DNA of 19,105 nucleotides from CAYSSG01 sp964433635 (lineage in GTDB: Bacteria; Atribacterota; Phoenicimicrobiia; Phoenicimicrobiales; Stramentimicrobiaceae): assembly GCA_964433635.1 (NCBI GenBank), contig CAYSSG010000036.1, forward strand, positions 1 to 19,105, written 5' to 3'. Positions 14,675 to 19,105 of the stretch are shown piece by piece (the stretch's first letter is position 1; every line of letters begins with the position of its first letter). Both the position numbers and the translations under genes were made by a program. The notes below the pieces were generated by a model. It ran no database searches. It had not been told where the DNA came from and saw only the letters and a program-made list of their open reading frames with translations.

Positions 14675-15410
14675 CTTCTATCTCCCCCATCACATCTTCT
14701 TTAGGCTTATCCCCTTTAGATCCATCTGGTCTTCTATCCGGCTTTTCTTCCAGAAGCTCTTCAATATTATCTTTTTTATTATTTTTTGGCAGTATCTCAC
14801 CTTTAAATATCCATACTTTTACTCCGACTTTTCCATAAGTTGTATTTGCTTCGGCAAAACCATAATCGATATCAGCTCTTAAGGTATGGAGAGGTAATCT
14901 TCCTTCCATATGCCATTCAGTTCTTGCTATTTCTGCACCACCGATTCTACCGGAAATCATAATTTTGATTCCCTCTGCTTTCATTTTTATAGCTCTGGAA
15001 GATGACTGTTTCATAATTCTTTTCACAGAAGCCCTTCTTAAAATCTGGTTGGCAACATCTTCAGCAACCAATTGAGCATCAGTTTCTGGTACTTTAACTT
15101 CTTTTATATTTATCTGAAGTTCACCTTCTGTTATTTTTGATAAATTATCCCTTAGTTTATTTACCTCAGTTCCCTTTCTACCGATAATAATCCCTGGTCT
15201 AGCACAATTGATGGTAATTCTTGTTCGATTAGCAATTCTCTCGATATTAATCATAGAAATTGCAGCGTGTTTTAAATTGTCCTTAATGTATTTTCTGATT
15301 CTATAATCTTCCAGAACATTCTGGCCGTATTTTTTTCGGCTAAACCATTTTATATCCCAATCTCTAATGATTCCAATCCGTAGACCTTTTGGATGCACTT
15401 TTTGTCCCAA
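14658..15410 (-). CDS. rpsC: 30S ribosomal protein S3
   Basis: S3 lines the mRNA entry channel and takes part in mRNA unwinding. The protein is 250 residues. It has the usual MGQKVHPKGLRIG start, a KH domain with the GRKG loop (77-80) and the C-terminal S3 domain (RIGGAEIARTEWHMEGRLPLHTLRADIDYG in part). A charged tail (about 207-250), rich in Lys, Asp and Glu, lengthens it by some 30 residues over the B. subtilis protein, and its end overlaps rplP. The start is a TTG directly after the rplV stop (TAATTG), with only AGGGG upstream, suggesting coupling. Confidence 0.96.
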   Translation of the reverse strand: MGQKVHPKGLRIGIIRDWDIKWFSRKKYGQNVLEDYRIRKYIKDNLKHAAISMINIERIANRTRITINCARPGIIIGRKGTEVNKLRDNLSKITEGELQINIKEVKVPETDAQLVAEDVANQILRRASVKRIMKQSSSRAIKMKAEGIKIMISGRIGGAEIARTEWHMEGRLPLHTLRADIDYGFAEANTTYGKVGVKVWIFKGEILPKNNKKDNIEELLEEKPDRRPDGSKGDKPKEDVMGEIEDASTE

Positions 15411-15755
15411 TTATTTTTCAACCCCTTTCTCTTCGACTTCAATCGTTATATGACTAGTACGTTTATTTATTCTGGAAGCCCTCCCCATCGCTCTTGCTTT
15501 GAATCTTTTCAGTGTCGGACCTTCATTTACAAATGCACGACTAATATATAATCCATCGATACTCATGTCATGATTATTTTCAGCATTTGCAACAGCTGAT
15601 TTCAATACCTTATAAATCATTTTGGCTGACCTGGTTGGTGAAAATTGTAATTGTAAAAGTGCTGTCCCAGTATCTTTACCTTTAATCACGTCTAACATGC
15701 GACGGCATTTTCTGGGAGATACCGGTATATACTTCCCGACTGATTTTGCACCCAT
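15411..15755 (-). CDS. rplV: 50S ribosomal protein L22
   Basis: L22 spans the large subunit and its beta-hairpin lines the exit tunnel near the macrolide site. The 114-residue protein has the family's YIPVSPRKCRRMLDVIKGK start, a central SAVANAENNHDM helix, and the hairpin region FKARAMGRASRINKRTSHITI. The ATG follows AGGAGG. It lies 48 bases after rpsS. Confidence 0.97.
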   Translation of the reverse strand: MGAKSVGKYIPVSPRKCRRMLDVIKGKDTGTALLQLQFSPTRSAKMIYKVLKSAVANAENNHDMSIDGLYISRAFVNEGPTLKRFKARAMGRASRINKRTSHITIEVEEKGVEK

Positions 15756-15803
15756 AACTATCCTCCTGTTTATTTCCTGTGAACACCTTTTTACCTGCTA
15801 CAA

Positions 15804-16088
15804 TTATTTAATTGCAGTAGATCTTTCAGTATGAGCTCCATGACCTTTAAATCTTCTGGTTGGAGCAAATTCACCCAATTTATGGCCTACCATATTCTCT
15901 GTAATGTAGGTGGGAACATGTTTTTTCCCGTCATGAACAGCGATGGTATGTCCAACCATTAAAGGGAAAATAGTTGAATTTCTAGACCAGGTCTTGATTG
16001 GCTCTTTTTTTCTTTTTCTATTTAGATCACGGATTTTCTTTAATAACTTTTCATCAATATATGGACCTTTTTTTATTGATCTCGACAT
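15804..16088 (-). CDS. rpsS: 30S ribosomal protein S19
   Basis: S19 lies in the small-subunit head, close to S13. The 94-residue product begins MSRSIKKGPYIDEKLLKKI and contains KTWSRNSTIFPLMVGHTIAVHDGKKHVPTYI (in part) and GHKLGEFAPTRRFKGH, all standard. The ATG lies 12 bases from AAGGGGG, slightly further than usual. It follows rplB by 17 bases. Confidence 0.97.
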   Translation of the reverse strand: MSRSIKKGPYIDEKLLKKIRDLNRKRKKEPIKTWSRNSTIFPLMVGHTIAVHDGKKHVPTYITENMVGHKLGEFAPTRRFKGHGAHTERSTAIK

Positions 16089-16105
16089 TTTTCAATCAAT
16101 CCCCC

Positions 16106-16939
16106 TTATTTACTTGTCCTTTTTTTTACGATATATTTATCTGAATTTTTCTTCTTTTTTCTTGTTTTATAACCTTTAGAGAGTAAGCCATTAGGAGAAA
16201 CAGGATGTCTTCCTCCTGAAGATTTACCTTCACCACCACCTAAGGGATGGTCTATGGGATTCATTGCAACACCTCTGACCTTTGGTCTTCTGCCTTTCCA
16301 TCTGCTTTTCCCTGCTTTTCCTAAATCAATATTAGCATGATTTAAATTGCCAACCTGACCAATTGTAGCAAAACATTCCAGTCTAATAAGTCTTACTTCT
16401 CCGGAAGGCAATTTCACATGGGCATATTTGCCTTCTTTTGCCAATATCTGAGCAGTAGTACCGGCTGACCTTGCCAGCGCTGCTCCCTGTCCTTTTTTCA
16501 ATTCAATATTATGTATAAAAGTTCCTTCAGGAATATCTCTTAACGCCTTTGTATTTCCAACACTTATTTCTGCCTTTTGACCCGATATGACAGCATCGCC
16601 AACATTTAACTTGGCTGGACATACGATGTATCTTTTTTCACCATCGTTGTAATTTAATAGAGCAATTCTGGCGGAACGGTTAGGATCATATTCGATCGCA
16701 GCAACTTTTGCAGGTACACCATCTTTTTCTCTTAAGAAGTCAATGAAACGGTATTTCCTTTTAGAACCGCCACCTCTTCTCCTCACCATAATACGACCAT
16801 AGTTATTTCTTCCAGCTTTTTTGCTGATCCCTCGAGATAATTTTTTTTCAGGCTCTATGGCCGTAATCTCTTCAAAAGTGGATACAGTCATGAATCTTCT
16901 ACCAGACGACGTCGGTTTATATTTTTTTATATCAGCCAC
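16106..16939 (-). CDS. rplB: 50S ribosomal protein L2
   Basis: L2 is essential for subunit joining and the peptidyl-transferase region. From the chosen start it is 277 residues, the normal size. Landmarks include IKKYKPTSSGRRFMTV, GRNNYGRIMVRRRGGGSKR, and near the C-terminus VRGVAMNPIDHPLGGGEGK, with the conserved His (about 231, E. coli His 229). The start is taken as GTG at 16939, with AAGGTG nine bases upstream; a TTG eight codons earlier (16963) has no clear site. It lies 38 bases after rplW. Confidence 0.96.
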   Translation of the reverse strand: MADIKKYKPTSSGRRFMTVSTFEEITAIEPEKKLSRGISKKAGRNNYGRIMVRRRGGGSKRKYRFIDFLREKDGVPAKVAAIEYDPNRSARIALLNYNDGEKRYIVCPAKLNVGDAVISGQKAEISVGNTKALRDIPEGTFIHNIELKKGQGAALARSAGTTAQILAKEGKYAHVKLPSGEVRLIRLECFATIGQVGNLNHANIDLGKAGKSRWKGRRPKVRGVAMNPIDHPLGGGEGKSSGGRHPVSPNGLLSKGYKTRKKKKNSDKYIVKKRTSK

Positions 16940-16977
16940 TTTAATCGACACCTTTCTCTTCAAATATGAATTTGAAA

Positions 16978-17265
16978 TCAGATATTTTCCAATTCTTTAA
17001 TTAATTGTCCTTCAGTCAATGTTATGATTGCTTTTTTCCAACGGGATGTTTTACCAAGATATTTCCCCATTTTTCTGCTTTTAGGAGGAACTTTAATTGT
17101 ATTGACCTTATTGACTTTAACTTTAAATTTTTCTTCAACTGCCTTCTTGATTTCGGTTCTATTGGAATCCCATTGAACCTTAAATGTATACTTATGATTT
17201 TCCTTATCCTTTACACTCTTTTCAGAAATAATTGGATGAATTAAAATGGTTTTAAAAGAGGCCAT
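16978..17265 (-). CDS. rplW: 50S ribosomal protein L23
   Basis: L23 at the tunnel exit is the docking site of trigger factor and SRP. The 95-residue protein has ILIHPIISEKSVKDKENHKYTF, FKVKVNKVNTIKVPPKSRKMG and a basic KTSRWKKAIITL strand. Its ATG overlaps the rplD stop by one base (TAATG), and GGAGGAGG lies upstream inside rplD. Confidence 0.97.
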   Translation of the reverse strand: MASFKTILIHPIISEKSVKDKENHKYTFKVQWDSNRTEIKKAVEEKFKVKVNKVNTIKVPPKSRKMGKYLGKTSRWKKAIITLTEGQLIKELENI

Positions 17266-17891
17266 TAAACAAATACCTCCTCCATAATTTGTAATGCAGA
17301 TTTTGTAATGACTATCTTCTCATAATTTAAAATATCATAAGTGTTCATTTTATTTGCTGGGATAGCCAGTGCATTTTTTAAATTATGTATTGATCTTTTA
17401 ATCATTTCGTTTTCTTTATCAATGATAATAAGAACTTTATTATTAGCTATATTCAGATTAGTTAATATTTTTACAATCTCTTTTGTCTTGCCATTTTCCA
17501 GGTCAAGTTTGTCAACAATAATAATATTGTTATTTTTAAACTTATCAGATAAAACAGATTGTAGAGCCACAAGACGCATTTTTTTAGGAATGGCATAACC
17601 GTAATCTCGATTGTCTGGGCCAAAAACGATGCCTCCTCCTACCCAGAGAGGAGAACGAATGGAACCCGCTCTAGCTCTCCCTGTACCTTTCTGTTTCCAT
17701 GGTTTTTTACCACCACCGCTCACCTCAGCTTTTCCTTTAGTAGAAGCAGTTCCCCTTCTCTTTTCAGCTAAATATCGTTTTACAATCTGATGAACAATAT
17801 GTTTATTGATTTTGGCGTTAAAAAGATCATCATTTAACTCTATCTCGCCTATCTTTTCCCCTTTAATAGTATGAACATCCATTTCAGTCAT
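17265..17891 (-). CDS. rplD: 50S ribosomal protein L4
   Basis: L4 reaches into the exit tunnel with a long loop, and in E. coli it also represses the S10 operon. The 208-residue product has the loop GTASTKGKAEVSGGGKKPWKQKGTGRARAGS (in part, about 47-77), then SPLWVGGGIVFGP and IPKKMRLVALQSVLSDK. The ATG follows GAAGGAG by nine bases. No E. coli-like S10 leader can be judged, since the region upstream of tuf is not in the window. Confidence 0.97.
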   Translation of the reverse strand: MTEMDVHTIKGEKIGEIELNDDLFNAKINKHIVHQIVKRYLAEKRRGTASTKGKAEVSGGGKKPWKQKGTGRARAGSIRSPLWVGGGIVFGPDNRDYGYAIPKKMRLVALQSVLSDKFKNNNIIIVDKLDLENGKTKEIVKILTNLNIANNKVLIIIDKENEMIKRSIHNLKNALAIPANKMNTYDILNYEKIVITKSALQIMEEVFV

Positions 17892-17932
17892 AGCGCTACT
17901 CTCCTTCCTCGGAAAATAAGTATTTAAACTGG

Positions 17933-18556
17933 CTAAGATTTTTTTTCAACCGCAACAAGCGTATTATTGGGACCCGGAATAGCACCTTTTAATAACAGTA
18001 AGTTCCGATCCAGATCAATTTTAATAATTTCAATATTTCTGATTTTAACTTGTTTGTTACCCATCCTACCCGGGAGCTTTTTTCCCTTAAAAACCCTTGC
18101 TGCATCAGTAGCTCCTATTGAGCCTACTGCTCGGTAGTAATCTTTTTGACCGTGACTTTTAGATCCCCCAGAGAAATGATGACGTTTTATGGCACCAGCA
18201 AAACCACGTCCTTTACTTACACTAATGATGTTAACCTTTTCTCCCTCTTTAAATAAATCTATTTTAATCTCCTGGCCAATTTTGTATTGATTAAAATCTT
18301 CGTACTGAAATTCTTTAATGTATTTAAAGCAATCTACATTTTGTTTCTTAAAATATCCCTGCAAAGGTTGATTCATTTTCTTTTTATCTAAAGGTAAAAA
18401 GCCAAGTTGCAGGGCATGATATTGATCCCTTTCTTTGTCTCTTTTATTAACTACAATACAGGGGCCAGCTTGTAATACTGTTACACCGACGGCATCACCA
18501 TTCTCCAAAAAAATATTAGTCATGCCAATTTTTTTTCCTAAAATACCAGCTTTCAC
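17933..18556 (-). CDS. rplC: 50S ribosomal protein L3
   Basis: L3 is an assembly-initiating protein whose loop approaches the peptidyl-transferase centre. The 207-residue protein has MKAGILGKKIGMTNIF at the start, VSKGRGFAGAIKRHHFSGG (114-131), GSIGATD (145-151) and VFKGKKLPGRMGNKQVK (155-171). The glutamine methylated by PrmB in E. coli L3 is not present in the GSIGATD segment. The start is a GTG at 18556, with GGAGGTG seven bases upstream. It is separated from rpsJ by 142 bases. Confidence 0.96.
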   Translation of the reverse strand: MKAGILGKKIGMTNIFLENGDAVGVTVLQAGPCIVVNKRDKERDQYHALQLGFLPLDKKKMNQPLQGYFKKQNVDCFKYIKEFQYEDFNQYKIGQEIKIDLFKEGEKVNIISVSKGRGFAGAIKRHHFSGGSKSHGQKDYYRAVGSIGATDAARVFKGKKLPGRMGNKQVKIRNIEIIKIDLDRNLLLLKGAIPGPNNTLVAVEKKS

Positions 18557-18698
18557 TGTTTAACACCTCCAGGCAGATATTCAAAACAAATCATGTTTCA
18601 ATCTATATCATTTCGACAGATTCCATCTTTTCATGTTACTGATACAATTCGAACTAAAAAACTTTTTAATGATTTCCTTCAATTCAGTAAACAAGTAC

Positions 18699-19007
18699 CT
18701 ACTCTAATGTTTTTATTTCAATATCGACACCGGAAGGTAAATCCAGATGCATGAGCGCCTCAACCGACTTTGAAGAAGGATCTATAATGTCAATCATCCT
18801 TTTATGTGTCCTCATTTCAAATTCCTCCCTAGATTTCTTGTCTATATGAGGTGATCTTAGAACACAATATTTATTTATTTCAGTCGGTAGAGGAATCGGA
18901 CCTGAATATTTGCCTCCTGTTTTTTTAATTGCATCAATAATTTTTAAAGCAGAATTATCTAATATTTTGTGATCATATCCTCTAAGTCTAATCCTTATTT
19001 TTTGCAT
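18699..19007 (-). CDS. rpsJ: 30S ribosomal protein S10
   Basis: S10 is a small-subunit head protein that also forms an antitermination complex with NusB. The 102-residue product begins MQKIRIRLRGYDHKILDNSA and carries GPIPLPTEINKYCVLRSPHID and EMRTHKRMIDIIDPS, all as in the family. The ATG follows GAGGAGGT by 12 bases. It lies 53 bases after the tuf stop, the str-S10 junction seen in many bacteria. Confidence 0.97.
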   Translation of the reverse strand: MQKIRIRLRGYDHKILDNSALKIIDAIKKTGGKYSGPIPLPTEINKYCVLRSPHIDKKSREEFEMRTHKRMIDIIDPSSKSVEALMHLDLPSGVDIEIKTLE

Positions 19008-19036
19008 CTAGTGCTTTTTACCTCCTCATTTTCTCC

Positions 19037-19050
19037 AGATCTTAAGATCT
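19037..19050. repeat. 14-base perfect palindrome between tuf and rpsJ
   Basis: AGATCTTAAGATCT is its own reverse complement and lies in the 53-base tuf-rpsJ spacer, about 10 bases upstream of the rpsJ ribosome binding site. It arises from two copies of the 8-mer TTAAGATC. No function can be assigned; it is short enough for chance. Confidence 0.4.
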
Positions 19051-19060
19051 TAACTCGTTA

Positions 19061-19105
19061 TCACTCGACAACATCAGTCACAACACCGGCTGCAATCGTT
19101 CTGCC
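19061..19105 (-). CDS. tuf: Elongation factor Tu, C-terminal end (partial)
   Basis: The last 14 codons and stop of a gene that continues past the right edge. The translation GRTIAAGVVTDVVE matches the end of EF-Tu (GRTVGAGVVTEI-type tail), and tuf directly before rpsJ is a common order. EF-Tu delivers aminoacyl-tRNA to the ribosome. Only the last residues are visible, so the rest of the gene is inferred. Confidence 0.88.
   Translation of the reverse strand, partial: GRTIAAGVVTDVVE

Overview
The window is a chromosomal ribosomal-protein super-cluster of a low-GC bacterium, read entirely from the minus strand. It runs from the 3' end of the EF-Tu gene at the right edge (19105) to a tRNA pseudouridine synthase gene at the left edge. 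I count 34 genes, one of them partial. Almost every base is coding or short spacer; the longest spacer is 142 bases. I see no tRNA, rRNA, mobile element, CRISPR array or defence system, and nothing that looks like an undescribed system.

Layout in transcription order (right to left). S10 block: tuf (partial), rpsJ, rplC, rplD, rplW, rplB, rpsS, rplV, rpsC, rplP, rpmC, rpsQ. spc block: rplN, rplX, rplE, rpsN (zinc type), rpsH, rplF, rplR, rpsE, rplO, secY, with adk, map and infA attached. alpha block: rpmJ, rpsM, rpsK, rpsD, rpoA, rplQ. Last comes a module with two ECF-transporter ATPases and their T component, then truA. Many genes abut or overlap by 1 to 17 bases, which suggests long shared transcripts and translational coupling.

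The genes join ribosome assembly (both subunits), translation initiation (IF1), the membrane translocon (SecY), N-terminal methionine removal (Map), adenylate balance (Adk), the RNA polymerase alpha subunit, micronutrient uptake (EcfA/EcfA'/EcfT, no substrate-binding S component here) and tRNA modification (TruA).

The gene order, the ecfA-ecfA'-ecfT-truA tail, a zinc-type S14 and a Cys4 adenylate kinase resemble Firmicutes and related low-GC lineages such as Thermotogae or Atribacterota. The phylum cannot be settled by eye. The gene for L30 (rpmD), usually between rpsE and rplO, is absent. About a third of the genes appear to start at TTG or GTG, and for several the start chosen here is shorter than the longest open frame because of Shine-Dalgarno spacing and family length.

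The points most worth a second look are non-coding. They are a 35-base near-perfect palindrome directly before the rpmJ ribosome binding site, whose 3' arm could alternatively pair with that site; hairpins in front of rpsD and rpsH; and a terminator-like structure between rplQ and the ECF genes.
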